From Pseudomonadota bacterium (GTDB lineage Bacteria > Pseudomonadota > Alphaproteobacteria > Reyranellales > Reyranellaceae): DNA of 36,019 nt. Below the pieces are notes generated by a model that was not told the DNA's origin, made no database searches, and saw only the letters and a list, made by a program, of their open reading frames with translations. The stretch lies in the NCBI GenBank assembly GCA_023436825.1, contig JAEZHS010000243.1:1-36019 (forward strand), written 5' to 3'. Positions 6,512 through 15,489 of the stretch are shown here, one piece after another. Made by a program: the position numbers and the translations under genes. The stretch's first letter is position 1. Each line of letters starts with the position of its first letter.

Positions 6512-7405
6512 CTAGCGGGCCGGATGGGTGGTGAGCACATGGCGTGCCACCTGCTCGCAGGTCGGGAACCACACGCCGGGCAGCTCCTTCATGCGATTGA
6601 TCAGCCGGTCGAGCATGGCGATGCGCAGCGCTCGGCCCGACACGAAGGGATGCATGCAGATGTTGAGATAGCCGCCCTGCTGGTACTGCTTCAGGAAGGC
6701 CGCCCACCAGATCTCCTCGACGTGGTCGGGATCCATCATGCGTTGCGCCTGGTTCTCGGTGTTGAGCCAGGTGAAGCTGAAGAACATCGCGTCGTCGATG
6801 GCGTAGTGGAACGGCAGGTTGAGCAACGGCTTCGATCCGTCCGGCCCGCTCACGTAGTGCGGCAGGTGATCGAGCGTGTCGTGCGAGTTGTATAGAAAGC
6901 CTTCCTCGAGCAGGAGTTCGCGGGTGTGCCAGCTGCGCGTGCCCATCGGCCGCTTGCCGGTCAGCCTCTCGATCGCGTCCTTGGCCTTGCGCAGGTGGTC
7001 GCGCTCGAGCTCGGGATCCTTCGGCACCTGATGTTCCCACATGTGGTCGGCGATCTCGTGGCCGCTCTCGGACGCCGCCTTCACGGCGCGCGGATAGAGC
7101 TCGCAGATGCGGCCGGGCGTGAAGATCGTGGCCTTGATCTGATGGCTGTCGAACAGCTCGATCAGGCGCCAGATGCCGACGCGGCCGCCGAACTCGCCCT
7201 TGGCGAGCTGCGAGGGCGGCTCGTTGAACAGGCGGCGCAGCAGCATGGCGTCGAAATCGGCCGTGAAGTTCACGGCGATGCGTACGCCTTGCGGCCAGGT
7301 CACCTTCTCGATGAGCTGATGCCGGGCATCGAAGTCAGCAGCCTTTGCCTTGAGGGCCGCGATGTCGTGATCGAGCGCGTTGGCGAAGTCGGTCGAGGTG
7401 TCCAT
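6512..7405 (-). CDS. Polysaccharide deacetylase-family (PuuE-like) hydrolase
   Basis: A 297-residue NodB-fold protein. Motif 1 is NFTADFDAM with D50 and D52; motif 2 is ADHMWEHQVP with H121 and H125 binding the metal; the late ICMHPFVSGR segment supplies the likely catalytic His. The long N-terminal lead and lack of a signal peptide fit the cytoplasmic PuuE group. I start it at ATG 7405, although the frame is open far upstream, because GGAGG stands 9 bases before and the SDR gene stops at 7408, only 2 bases away. The position as second gene of the SDR, deacetylase, deacetylase, racemase operon suggests amidase or deacylase work in small-molecule catabolism. Confidence 0.88.
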   Translation of the reverse strand: MDTSTDFANALDHDIAALKAKAADFDARHQLIEKVTWPQGVRIAVNFTADFDAMLLRRLFNEPPSQLAKGEFGGRVGIWRLIELFDSHQIKATIFTPGRICELYPRAVKAASESGHEIADHMWEHQVPKDPELERDHLRKAKDAIERLTGKRPMGTRSWHTRELLLEEGFLYNSHDTLDHLPHYVSGPDGSKPLLNLPFHYAIDDAMFFSFTWLNTENQAQRMMDPDHVEEIWWAAFLKQYQQGGYLNICMHPFVSGRALRIAMLDRLINRMKELPGVWFPTCEQVARHVLTTHPAR

Positions 7406-7407
7406 GG

Positions 7408-8184
7408 TCAGCGTCCTCCAGCGACGGCGAGCGTTGTGCCGGTGATGTAGTTGGCCTCGTCCGAGGCGAGATAGAGCACGGCATTGGCGATGTCGGCCGG
7501 CACGCCGATGCGGCGCAGCGGCGTCGCCCGCACCGGCCCGTATTCGAGCGGCTCGAGCTTGCGGAAGGAGGGCGCCGTCTTCTCGGTCTCGATCGGGCCG
7601 GGCGCCACGGCGTTCACCGTCACGCCGTACTCGGCGAGCTCCAAAGCGACGCCGCGGGTAAATCCGTGGATGCCGGCCTTGGCGGCGGAGTAGGCGGAGT
7701 TGCCGATGTAGTAGGCGGTCCACGGCGTGCCTTCGCGCGCACCGGAGCTCAGGTTGATGATGCGCCCATAACGGCGCTCGCGCATGTGCGCGGCGGCCTC
7801 TCGCGTGCACAGGAAGGCAGAGCGCAGGTTCAGCCGCAGGATGAAGTCCCAGTCTTCGACCTTGGCTTCCCAGATATGACCCGAGGTTCCGCCGCCGACG
7901 TCGTTGACCAGGATGTCGAGCCGGCCGTGCGCCTTGAATGTCGCCGCGAACAGCCCTTTCACCGGCGCCTCTTCGGTCACGTCGGCGGCGATCGCCATCA
8001 CCGGCCGTCCATTGGCCTTGATCTGCCGCTCGGTCTCCGCGAGTCCCGCCGCATTGATATCGGCGAGCACCAGCGACGCGCCTTCCTCGCTCAGCCTGAG
8101 CGCGATGGCACGGCCGAGTCCAGCCGCGGCGCCGGTCACGAGCGCAATCTTGTTGGCCACCCTGTCACCCACGACACCCTCCAT
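7408..8184 (-). CDS. Short-chain dehydrogenase/reductase (SDR)
   Basis: A 258-residue classical SDR, an NAD(P)-dependent oxidoreductase. The cofactor motif TGAAAGLG is at residues 17-24, D42 follows the second strand (favouring NAD), the NNAG equivalent is NDVG at 94-97, and the active site is Ser147/Ser146 with Y165 and K169 (YSAAK). The C-terminal YITGTTLAVAGGR is the usual family ending. ATG 8184 is used; in-frame GTG codons at 8172 and 8160 are alternatives, and GGAGGG just after ATG 8184 could serve as the SD for GTG 8172. It is the first gene of the minus-strand operon and is divergent from another SDR gene. Confidence 0.9.
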   Translation of the reverse strand: MEGVVGDRVANKIALVTGAAAGLGRAIALRLSEEGASLVLADINAAGLAETERQIKANGRPVMAIAADVTEEAPVKGLFAATFKAHGRLDILVNDVGGGTSGHIWEAKVEDWDFILRLNLRSAFLCTREAAAHMRERRYGRIINLSSGAREGTPWTAYYIGNSAYSAAKAGIHGFTRGVALELAEYGVTVNAVAPGPIETEKTAPSFRKLEPLEYGPVRATPLRRIGVPADIANAVLYLASDEANYITGTTLAVAGGR

Positions 8185-8262
8185 CCTTTGCGCGGCTGGC
8201 AGGTTAGGCCCGCCTGTCGTATGGCTTCAATCGACTTGGACAAAAACGGATCGGTGGACCGC

Positions 8263-9045
8263 ATGGTGGAAGCAAAGGCGGCGATCGTCACGGGTGGCGC
8301 CGGCGGCATCGGCAAGTCGACCGTGCGGCGATTGCTCGACAGCGGTCACGCGGTGTTCGTGATCGACGCCAACCAGGGTGCGCTCGACGCGCTGAAGTCG
8401 GAGTTCGCCGCTTCCGCCGATCGGCTGGATGTCTGTCGTGCCGATGTGACCGACGAACTTCAAGTCGTCGACGCGGTGAAGCGTGCCGATAATCGGTTCG
8501 ACAGTCTCTACGCCCTGGTGCATATCGCGGGTGGCGCCGGGCCCAAGCGGGCGCGTGACATCGAGGAGTTCGAGCTCGAGGACTGGCGCCACGTCATCGA
8601 CCTCAACCTCACCAGCGCCTTCCTGGCGGCGCGCGCCGTCGTGCCGCTGCTGCGGCGGAAACGTCGCGGCCGCATCGTGCTGTTCTCCTCGATCATCGCC
8701 GACGGTGAAAAAGGCCCGCTTACGACCGTTACCGGCCGCCTGCCGTACGCCACGGCGAAGGCTGCCCTGCTCGGCTTCACCTCGCAGCTTGCCAAGGACC
8801 TGGCGGAGTGGGGCGTCACGGTGAATGCGCTGATGCCGGGCCTGATCCTGGGAGAGCAGGGCACGCGCATCCGCGATCGCTTCGACCGGCTGGAGCCCGA
8901 GCAACGGGCGGCGCTGCTCGCCGGCTATCCGAGCGGCAAACCGGGCAGCGGTGACGACGTCGCCGCGGTGGTCGACTTCTTGCTTTCAGACTCTGCCGGC
9001 TTCATCTCGGGTGTCGCGCTGCCGGTCGACGGTGCCTATCGCTGA
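8263..9045 (+). CDS. Short-chain dehydrogenase/reductase (SDR)
   Basis: A 260-residue classical SDR. The TGGAGGIG cofactor motif is at residues 10-17, with D35 at the end of strand two suggesting NAD preference. HIAGG replaces NNAG, N115 is conserved, and Ser142/Ser143, Y162 and K166 (YATAK) form the active site. An insertion between Ser and Tyr (residues 146-160) is longer than usual and may shape the substrate pocket. I prefer ATG 8263 because homology begins there; ATG 8221 in the same frame would add 14 residues. It is divergent from the SDR at 7408-8184 but not a close copy. The binding-protein gene follows after 93 bases with its own promoter-like sequence. Confidence 0.88.
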   Translation: MVEAKAAIVTGGAGGIGKSTVRRLLDSGHAVFVIDANQGALDALKSEFAASADRLDVCRADVTDELQVVDAVKRADNRFDSLYALVHIAGGAGPKRARDIEEFELEDWRHVIDLNLTSAFLAARAVVPLLRRKRRGRIVLFSSIIADGEKGPLTTVTGRLPYATAKAALLGFTSQLAKDLAEWGVTVNALMPGLILGEQGTRIRDRFDRLEPEQRAALLAGYPSGKPGSGDDVAAVVDFLLSDSAGFISGVALPVDGAYR

Positions 9046-9077
9046 ACCGCATCGCAGTTGATTGCGAAGCGCTGTCG

Positions 9078-9105
9078 TTGACATCAAAGTGTCGCCTCCT
9101 AAGCT
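9078..9105 (+). promoter_or_regulatory. Sigma70-like promoter of the first Liv-type importer
   Basis: A perfect TTGACA (9078-9083) is followed by a 16-bp spacer and TAAGCT (9100-9105). It lies 33 bases before the ATG of the binding-protein gene, a normal leader length, and no other promoter-like pair is needed for that operon. Confidence 0.55.
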
Positions 9106-9138
9106 CGATCGGGTGTTTGGGGACGAGGGGAATCGGTC

Positions 9139-10380
9139 ATGGTGCTGCACAGCAAAAAGGCAACGCGTCGTCATGTGATGGCACTCGGGGCCGCGGCGCT
9201 TGCGGCTCCGGCCGTGCGCTCGGCCCACGCCCAGACCAAGACACTGGTGATCGGCGGCTCTGTTCCGCTTACCGGTGCAGCGGCGGAGACCGGGCTCAAC
9301 GTCAACAACGGTTACATCACCGCGGTCAGCTACTTCAACGACGTGCTGGGCGGCGTCGAGATCGCCGGCGAGAAGTACAAGATCGACCTGAAGCTGTTCG
9401 ACGACGCCAGCGACCCGGCGCGCGCCACCACCCTGATCCAGCGCCAGATCGACGAGGGCACCAACTTTTTCCTGGGCTCGTTCGGCTCCAACATCGTGCT
9501 GCCGACCGCCGCCATCACCGAGCGCGCCAAGAAACCCATGGTGCAGACCGGCGGCGGGTCCGACGCGATCTTCACCCGCGGCTACAAGTTCGTCTTCGGC
9601 ATGTACCCGCGCGCCACGCGCCAGTTCGCCGCGACGGCGGCTATGTTCAAGTCGCTGCAGCCCCTGCCGCAGACCTATTCGGTGATCTGGACCAACGACG
9701 CCTTCTCCAAGACTGCGGCCGAGGGCGTGCGGGCTTCCTGCGACGCGGCAGGCTTCAAGCGAATCGAGGGCTACGAGCTGCCGGCCAAGCCGACCGACGT
9801 TTCGAGCGTGCTGGGCTCGGTGCGCGCCAACACGCCCGACCTGCTGGTTTGCGTCATGCACGACCAGAACTCGCTCCTGGTGGCGCGCCAGATGGTGGCG
9901 ACCAACACCAACGTGAAGCTCCTGTTCCAGGGTCTGGGCCCGCAGCTCGCCTCGTTCCGCGAGGCGCTGGGCAAGCATTCGGAGGCCCTGTGCTGCTCGA
10001 GCTACTGGGACGAGAACGTGCCGTTCAAGGACAAGTTCTTCGGCGATTCCAAGAAGTTCGTCGAGTACTACAAGACCAAGTTCACGCGGCCGATCGCCTA
10101 TCACACAGCGGGTGCCGCGGCCTGCATCGAGACCTACGTCATGGCCATGCAGGCGGCCAAGAGCACCGACCCTGTGAAGGTGCGCGACGCGCTGTCCGCG
10201 GCCGACTTCGAGACCTTCTACAGCCGCATCAAGTTCACGCCCGATGGCGATGGCGATGAGTTGCTGCTGGGTGGTTTCATCGGACAGGTGCAGAAGGGCA
10301 AGCTCGAGATCGTCTATCCGCAGGCGGCAGCGACCGCGAAGCCCGTCTATCCGTCGCCGCCCTGGGACAAGAAGGCGTGA
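9139..10380 (+). CDS. Liv-type ABC importer, periplasmic substrate-binding protein
   Basis: A 413-residue periplasmic binding protein of the leucine/amide-binding (LivK/UrtA-like, Peripla_BP_6) family. Residues 1-31 form a signal peptide with twin arginines (ATRRHVMALG) and a cleavage site after AHA, so Tat export is likely. The mature protein starts with the family strand TLVIGGSVPLTGAAAETG. Periplasmic sugar-like lobes follow, and the family KFTPDGD segment appears near the C-terminus. The SD GAGGGGA lies 7 bases before the ATG. It is first in the gene order binding protein, permease, permease, ATPase on this strand. The ligand cannot be read; amino acids, short-chain amides and aromatic acids are all known for this family. 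An unusual hairpin repeat follows before the permease gene. Confidence 0.93.
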   Translation: MVLHSKKATRRHVMALGAAALAAPAVRSAHAQTKTLVIGGSVPLTGAAAETGLNVNNGYITAVSYFNDVLGGVEIAGEKYKIDLKLFDDASDPARATTLIQRQIDEGTNFFLGSFGSNIVLPTAAITERAKKPMVQTGGGSDAIFTRGYKFVFGMYPRATRQFAATAAMFKSLQPLPQTYSVIWTNDAFSKTAAEGVRASCDAAGFKRIEGYELPAKPTDVSSVLGSVRANTPDLLVCVMHDQNSLLVARQMVATNTNVKLLFQGLGPQLASFREALGKHSEALCCSSYWDENVPFKDKFFGDSKKFVEYYKTKFTRPIAYHTAGAAACIETYVMAMQAAKSTDPVKVRDALSAADFETFYSRIKFTPDGDGDELLLGGFIGQVQKGKLEIVYPQAAATAKPVYPSPPWDKKA

Positions 10381-10393
10381 TGATCTTCAGTTT

Positions 10394-10529
10394 CCTCCCC
10401 TTCGCGGAAGCCGCGAAGGGGAGGTGTCCGCGCAGCGGACGGAGGGGTCATGGACCCCACGACGTGCGCACGCCCATGACCCCTCCGTCGCCGAATGACG
10501 GCGACACCTCCCCAGCGAAGCTGGGGAGG
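10394..10529 (+). repeat. Multi-hairpin (cloverleaf-like) intercistronic repeat
   Basis: Five consecutive perfect stem-loops fill the gap between binding protein and permease. Stem A is 10394-10407 with 10411-10424 (14 bp, loop AAG). Stem B is 10426-10431 with 10435-10440 (6 bp). Stem C is 10441-10453 with 10474-10486 (13 bp), containing a 10-bp palindrome CGTGCGCACG at 10463-10472. Stem D is 10487-10493 with 10499-10505 (7 bp). Stem E is 10507-10516 with 10520-10529 (10 bp, loop GAA). An alternative long pairing joins 10418-10428 to 10503-10513 and excludes stems A, B, D and E. Similar GC-rich palindromic elements are dispersed in alphaproteobacterial genomes; no second copy is in this window. 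Confidence 0.88.
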
Positions 10530-10534
10530 AAGGC
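10525..10534 (+). promoter_or_regulatory. Permease ribosome-binding site inside a hairpin arm
   Basis: The only SD for the permease ATG at 10541 is GGAGGAAGG (10526-10534). Its GGAGG core lies in the 3' arm of stem E, so folding of that stem would hide it and lower permease translation relative to the binding protein. Confidence 0.55.
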
Positions 10535-10540
10535 GTTGCC

Positions 10541-11416
10541 ATGAACCTGATCGCCCAGACGCTGGCCGACGGCATGGTGCTCGGCGGCATCTATGCTCTC
10601 GCCGCCGTCGGCTTCTCCCTCATCTTCGGCGTGCTGCACGTCATCAACCTCAGCCACGGCATCCTTGTGCTGATGGGCGCCTACCTGGCGCTGATCTTCT
10701 CCGAGGCGCTGCACATCGACCCGTTGCTCACCATGCCCATGGTGATGGCGGTCCTGTTCTCGGTCGGCTACGTCTACCAGCGCTTCCTGATCCAGTATGC
10801 CGTCGACAGCTCCGCCTTCGGCTCGATCCTGCTGACCTTCGGCGTGGCGCTGATGATGCACAACGTCATGATCTGGGTGTTCTCGCCCGACATGAAGAAC
10901 ATCACGCCGACCTGGGCCTTCACCTCGGTGAGGCTCGGCCCGATCACCCTCGACGCAGTGCGCGTGAGTTGCCTGGTCGCCAGCCTGATCCTGCTGTCGT
11001 GTCTCGCTGCGTTCCTGAAGTTCTCGCCGCTCGGTCGCGTCATCCGCGCCACCGCGCAGCAGACGATGGCGGCGCGGCTGTGCGGCGTCAACGTGCGGCA
11101 TGTCTATGCGCTCACGTTCGCCGTCTCGGCGGCGTTTGCCGGCGCCGCCGGCATCGTCATCGGCATCATCCTGCCCTTCTCGCCGGCCGACGAGGGGACC
11201 TGGACCTTGAACGCCTTCGTCGTCGTCGTGCTGGGCGGTGTCGGCAGTCCGGCCGGCGCCCTGATCGGCGGCCTGCTGATCGGCGTGGTGAGCACGCTTA
11301 CCGCCCAGTACATCGGCCCGTCCTTCCCCAACGTGACGATGTTCCTGCTGCTGGTCCTGCTGCTGCTGGTGCGGCCGCAGGGCCTGCTGGGCAACGCCTT
11401 CGCGCCATCCCGATGA
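10541..11416 (+). CDS. LivH-type ABC importer permease
   Basis: A 291-residue inner-membrane permease of the LivH family with about eight hydrophobic segments. The N-terminal GLIxG-type entry (DGMVLGGIYALAAVGFSLIF) and the VINLSHGILVLMGAY segment are typical, as is the C-terminal NAFVVVVLGGVGSPAGALIGGLLIG run that ends many LivH proteins. It forms the translocation pore together with the next gene product. The gene lies 160 bases after the binding-protein gene, with the hairpin element in between. Translation starts at ATG 10541 with its SD in stem E. Confidence 0.93.
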   Translation: MNLIAQTLADGMVLGGIYALAAVGFSLIFGVLHVINLSHGILVLMGAYLALIFSEALHIDPLLTMPMVMAVLFSVGYVYQRFLIQYAVDSSAFGSILLTFGVALMMHNVMIWVFSPDMKNITPTWAFTSVRLGPITLDAVRVSCLVASLILLSCLAAFLKFSPLGRVIRATAQQTMAARLCGVNVRHVYALTFAVSAAFAGAAGIVIGIILPFSPADEGTWTLNAFVVVVLGGVGSPAGALIGGLLIGVVSTLTAQYIGPSFPNVTMFLLLVLLLLVRPQGLLGNAFAPSR

Positions 11417-11423
11417 ACAGGGC

Positions 11424-12404
11424 ATGATGACCGGGCAGCGGCCTGCCTTGTTCGTGGCGATCGTCCTGGTCGCCGCCGTCGTGCTGGCGGCGTTGCCGCT
11501 GGTGCTGCCGCCGTTCTACGTGCGCGTCGGCCAGCTCATGATCTATTCGGCGGGGCTCGCCGTCGCCTGGGCCATCCTGGGCGGCTTCGCGGGCTACGCC
11601 AGCTTCGGCCATGCCGCGTTCATCGGCGTCGGTGCCTTCGCCGCCGGACTGGTCGAGGATCGATTGTCGGGCCTGCCGGTGTCGCTGATGCTGCCGGTCG
11701 GCCTGCTCGCCGGCGGGCTGGCCTGCGCCATCCTGTCGGCCGCCGTCGCCTATCCTATCCTGCGCCTGCGCGGCACCTTCTTCGCCATTGCCATGCTGGG
11801 CGTCAGCCATGTCTGCGCCGAGCTCAACAACAATGTCGACGTCCTGCAGGGCTCGCTCGGTCTCAACTTCCCGGCGATCACCCCGGCCGGGTGGGATCCC
11901 GCCACCTTCTTCTACGAGCTCTATCTGGTGGCGGGCGTGATCGTGTTCCTGATCGCCTGGCAGATCCGGCGCAGCCGCTTCGGCGCCGGCCTTCTGAGCA
12001 TCCGCGAGGACGAGGACACCGCGCGCATGCTGGGCGTGCCGACCGAGCGCTACAAGCGGCAGGCCTTCGTCATCAGCGCCGTCCTCACCGGTCTTCTCGG
12101 CGTCATCTACGGCCATTCGCTGGGCTACATCACCACCGACTCGGTCTATCGCGACGACACCAACCTCAACCTGATCGTCTATTCGCTGCTCGGCGGGCTG
12201 GGGACGCTGTTCGGCCCGGTGATCGGCGCCTTCATGCTGGTGTTCATCACCCAGGTCGTGCTGGCCCGGCTGCTCGACTTCCATCTGTTCGCCACCGGCC
12301 TGCTGCTGGTCGTGCTGGTGCTGGCCGCACCCGGCGGCGTGCTGGGCTTCGTGAAGCGCTGGCGGCAGCGACGCCGTACAGCGGCGGCGGTACCGGCCGA
12401 ATGA
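11424..12404 (+). CDS. LivM-type ABC importer permease
   Basis: A 326-residue inner-membrane permease, partner of the LivH-type protein. Family marks are GYASFGHAAFIGVGAF (around residues 52-67), AYPILRLRGTFFAIAMLGVSH (around 110-130), and the cytoplasmic SIREDEDTARMLGVPTERYK loop (around 192-211) that contacts the ATPases. Its C-terminus is basic (KRWRQRRR). Start choice is between adjacent ATG codons at 11424 and 11427; the SD (ACAGGG) is weak, consistent with translational coupling to the LivH gene that stops 7 bases before. Its stop overlaps the ATPase start (ATGA). Confidence 0.93.
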   Translation: MMTGQRPALFVAIVLVAAVVLAALPLVLPPFYVRVGQLMIYSAGLAVAWAILGGFAGYASFGHAAFIGVGAFAAGLVEDRLSGLPVSLMLPVGLLAGGLACAILSAAVAYPILRLRGTFFAIAMLGVSHVCAELNNNVDVLQGSLGLNFPAITPAGWDPATFFYELYLVAGVIVFLIAWQIRRSRFGAGLLSIREDEDTARMLGVPTERYKRQAFVISAVLTGLLGVIYGHSLGYITTDSVYRDDTNLNLIVYSLLGGLGTLFGPVIGAFMLVFITQVVLARLLDFHLFATGLLLVVLVLAAPGGVLGFVKRWRQRRRTAAAVPAE

Positions 12405-13123
12405 GCGCGCCCATCCTGCGCGTCGAGGCGCTGAGCAAGCGCTTCCGCGGCCTGCTCGCGATCTCCGACGTCTCCTTCGCGGTCGAGCCGGGATCGATCA
12501 CCAGCGTCATCGGGCCCAACGGGGCGGGCAAGTCGACCTTGTTCAACCTGGTGACGGGTTACCTCGCGCCGACGTCCGGCACCGTTTCGTTCAAGGATCG
12601 GCCGATCACCGGGCTTGCGACCAACCGCATCGCCGAACTCGGCATCGCGCGGGCCTTCCAGATCGCCCGGCCGTTCCGCGATCTCAGCGTGGCGGAGAAC
12701 GTCCGGATCGGCGCCCTGTTCGGCAAGACCGGGGCGCGCGACGTCGCGGCGGCTACGACCAGCGCGCTTGCCCTTGCCGGCATGACGCATCTCGCCCAGG
12801 AGCCGGCGAGCGTGCTGACCGTCGGCCAGTTGCGCCATCTCGAGGTGGCGCGCGCCATCGCCACGCGCGCCGACCTCCTGCTCGCCGACGAGCCCTGCGC
12901 CGGCCTCAATCCGACCGAAACGGCGGCGATGATCGACGTGCTGCGCCGCATTCGCGCGAACGGCGTCACGGTGGTGCTGGTCGAGCACGACATGCCCTCG
13001 GTCATGGAAGTGTCCGACCGCATTCTGGTGCTGGAGTCCGGCCGCCTGATCGCCGACGGCACGCCGGCCGAGGTATCCAAGAACCCGCAAGTGATCGCCG
13101 CGTATCTCGGAACACCGGATTGA
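12401..13123 (+). CDS. LivG-type ABC importer ATPase with atypical signature
   Basis: A 240-residue nucleotide-binding subunit. Walker A GPNGAGKS is at residues 38-45, Walker B ends in D163-E164 (LLLADEP), and the switch His is in VEHDM. The ABC signature usually written LSGGQ is LTVGQ (139-143), a variation often seen in LivG-type subunits. The start at ATG 12401 overlaps the permease stop by four bases (ATGA), giving strong coupling. The partner LivF-type ATPase is not next but on the opposite strand at 13165-13875. A strong hairpin follows 7 bases after the stop. Confidence 0.93.
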   Translation: MSAPILRVEALSKRFRGLLAISDVSFAVEPGSITSVIGPNGAGKSTLFNLVTGYLAPTSGTVSFKDRPITGLATNRIAELGIARAFQIARPFRDLSVAENVRIGALFGKTGARDVAAATTSALALAGMTHLAQEPASVLTVGQLRHLEVARAIATRADLLLADEPCAGLNPTETAAMIDVLRRIRANGVTVVLVEHDMPSVMEVSDRILVLESGRLIADGTPAEVSKNPQVIAAYLGTPD

Positions 13124-13130
13124 CCGCTTG

Positions 13131-13158
13131 GGGGCGCTCCACTGGAGTGGCGCGCCCC
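13131..13158. terminator. Strong hairpin between convergent Liv ATPase genes
   Basis: GGGGCGC (13131-13137) pairs with GCGCCCC (13152-13158) and CCACT (13139-13143) with AGTGG (13146-13150), separated by one T/C mismatch and a 2-base loop. It lies between the stop of the plus-strand ATPase gene and that of the minus-strand ATPase gene, so it could end transcription in both directions. There is no T-run, so it is not a textbook Rho-independent terminator. Confidence 0.55.
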
Positions 13159-13164
13159 AGCGAA

Positions 13165-13874
<710 letters not shown>

Positions 13875-13875
<1 letters not shown>

Positions 13876-14852
13876 CACCCGGGCTCCGGCTGCATGCGAT
13901 AGGCGTAGTTCTTGTCCAGGCGCTCCAGCAGGTAGTCGCCGTAGCGAACGGCCGGCCACTTCGCCGGCTGGTCGGGACCCTGGCAGGTCGGCAGCACCTC
14001 GACGGTGCTGTTCAGCGACATGTCGAAGAAGTAAGGGCAGGAATAGCGGTCGCCGCCCGACAGGTTCGTTACGCGATGCGGCGTCGACTGCCAGCGGCCG
14101 TTGGTCCAGCGCGACAGCATGTCGGCGACATTGACCACCCAGGTGCCGCCGATCGGCGGGGCGGGCAGCCAGGTGCCGTCGCTGCGGCGCACTTCCAGCC
14201 CGCCGCTGCTGTCCTGACAGAGGATGGTGATGAAGCCGTAGTCGGTGTGCGGCGCCGAGCCGAACGCATCTTCGGCGGCGTCCCTGGCGTGCGGCGGATA
14301 GTGCAGCAGGCGCAGGAAGGTCGTGGGCTGCTCGAAGTAGGGCGCGAACCAGTCGCGCGGCAGGCCGAGCGCCAGCGCCAGGGGCCGCAGCAGGCGCAGG
14401 CAGAAACCGTGCATGGCCTTCTCGTAGGCGACGACCGGCCCGCGGAAGCCCGGCAGGTCCGGCCACAGGTTGGGCCCGTCGAGCGGCCGGCCGTAGCGCG
14501 GATCGTCGGGCGTCACCTCATGCATCAGCATGAACGATTCGGAATCGTTGGGCTTGGTCACCTTGGCGACCGACGAGGTCTGGATGATCGAGGTCTTGGG
14601 CGCCATGTAGCCGCGGTGGAAGCGATTCATGGCGAGCGCATCCTTGGCGGCGCGCGGCTGGGCGTGGAAGCGCCTGGAGGCCTCGAACACCCCATCGACC
14701 AGCGTCTGGTCGACGCCGATGTCGCTGAAATAGCAAAAGCCGATCGTGGAAAATGCCTGGTCGAGCTGGCGCGCCAACGCTTCGTCGCTGCCGCCGGCGA
14801 AGGAGATCACCGGCAGTGCTTGCTGCTTCCCGACGTCGACCGACGTATCCAT
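13875..14852 (-). CDS. Isopenicillin-N-synthase-like Fe(II)/2-oxoglutarate oxygenase
   Basis: A 325-residue non-heme iron oxygenase with the N-terminal DIOX_N-type half and the C-terminal double-stranded beta-helix. The iron ligands are H202 and D204 (APHTDYG) and H259 (TPHRV), and R269 in RYS (269-271) is placed to bind the 2-oxoacid carboxylate. The family hydroxylates or desaturates small molecules in the cytoplasm and uses 2-oxoglutarate in most members. Start ATG 14852 fits an AGAGGC SD about 9 bases upstream and the beginning of homology (LPVISF near residues 13-18). Its one-base overlap with the LivF-type gene suggests it modifies a compound imported by that transporter. Confidence 0.92.
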
Positions 14853-14953
14853 CCGTTCGTGCCTCTTGCCCAGTTTCCTGTTGAGCTTAGCGGATCGTGT
14901 GCGTTGCGCCATGCCGCTCAGCCGCAGGTCGGGATGGCATGGGACCTGCAAGC

Positions 14954-15469
14954 CTATTCGTCCTTGCAGCGAGGTCTGATCGGCGGCGAGGCAAATCGCT
15001 CCTCCCACACCGTCTCGAAGTCCTTGCGAAAGCGGATGTAGTCCGGCCCGTCGTCGCGCGTCTCCATCACTCCGCGAAAGGCGTAGGCCTTTCCCGGGCG
15101 TCCCTGTTCAGGCTTCTCGAAATAGATCTCGACGATCGGCAAATCCTTGCGGTTCCTGGGACGGGCAAGGGTGATCGTCGCCTGGGCGCAATAGGGCCAC
15201 GACGATGCGTCGATGCCCGGACGCATGTCGTTGACGAGCACACATTTGCCGCCCGCCCAGGCAATGCTGCGTGCTTCCTTGCCTACCAGCGCCGTAAGCC
15301 ACGCCTCGACGGTCAAGTCGCCATCGCAGTGATCCTCGCCGTAGTCGATCATCTTCAGCGTTGCCTGCTTGGCGGCAGCGACAAGGGCTGCGCCGGAGAC
15401 TTGCTTCGAGGGCTGCGCCTCGGCTGGCAGCGTCCAGGCCAGCATGAGCAGGACGAGACTGTGCTTCAT
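14954..15469 (-). CDS. Secreted protein of unknown function
   Basis: A 171-residue protein with a Sec signal peptide (MKHSLVLLMLAWTLPAEAQ, cleavage after AEA) and therefore periplasmic or exported. The mature part has several Cys residues (in HCDGD, GKCVLV, PYCAQA and near the end RCKDE) that could form two disulfides. I recognise no domain. The frame opens earlier, at 15508, but that would overlap the NIPSNAP gene and precede the signal peptide by 13 odd residues, so I use ATG 15469. It lies 20 bases downstream of the NIPSNAP gene on the same strand and 101 bases upstream of the oxygenase gene, possibly in one transcript. Confidence 0.7.
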   Translation of the reverse strand: MKHSLVLLMLAWTLPAEAQPSKQVSGAALVAAAKQATLKMIDYGEDHCDGDLTVEAWLTALVGKEARSIAWAGGKCVLVNDMRPGIDASSWPYCAQATITLARPRNRKDLPIVEIYFEKPEQGRPGKAYAFRGVMETRDDGPDYIRFRKDFETVWEERFASPPIRPRCKDE

Positions 15470-15489
15470 GCCGCGACTCGGAGGCCGAT

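Noticed and set aside
7666..8262. Upstream extension of the plus-strand SDR frame
   Set aside because: It is antisense to the minus-strand SDR gene, and SDR homology begins only at about 8263.
13876..14466. N-terminal extension of the LivF-type frame
   Set aside because: It overlaps the oxygenase gene in another frame; ABC homology starts at ATG 13875.
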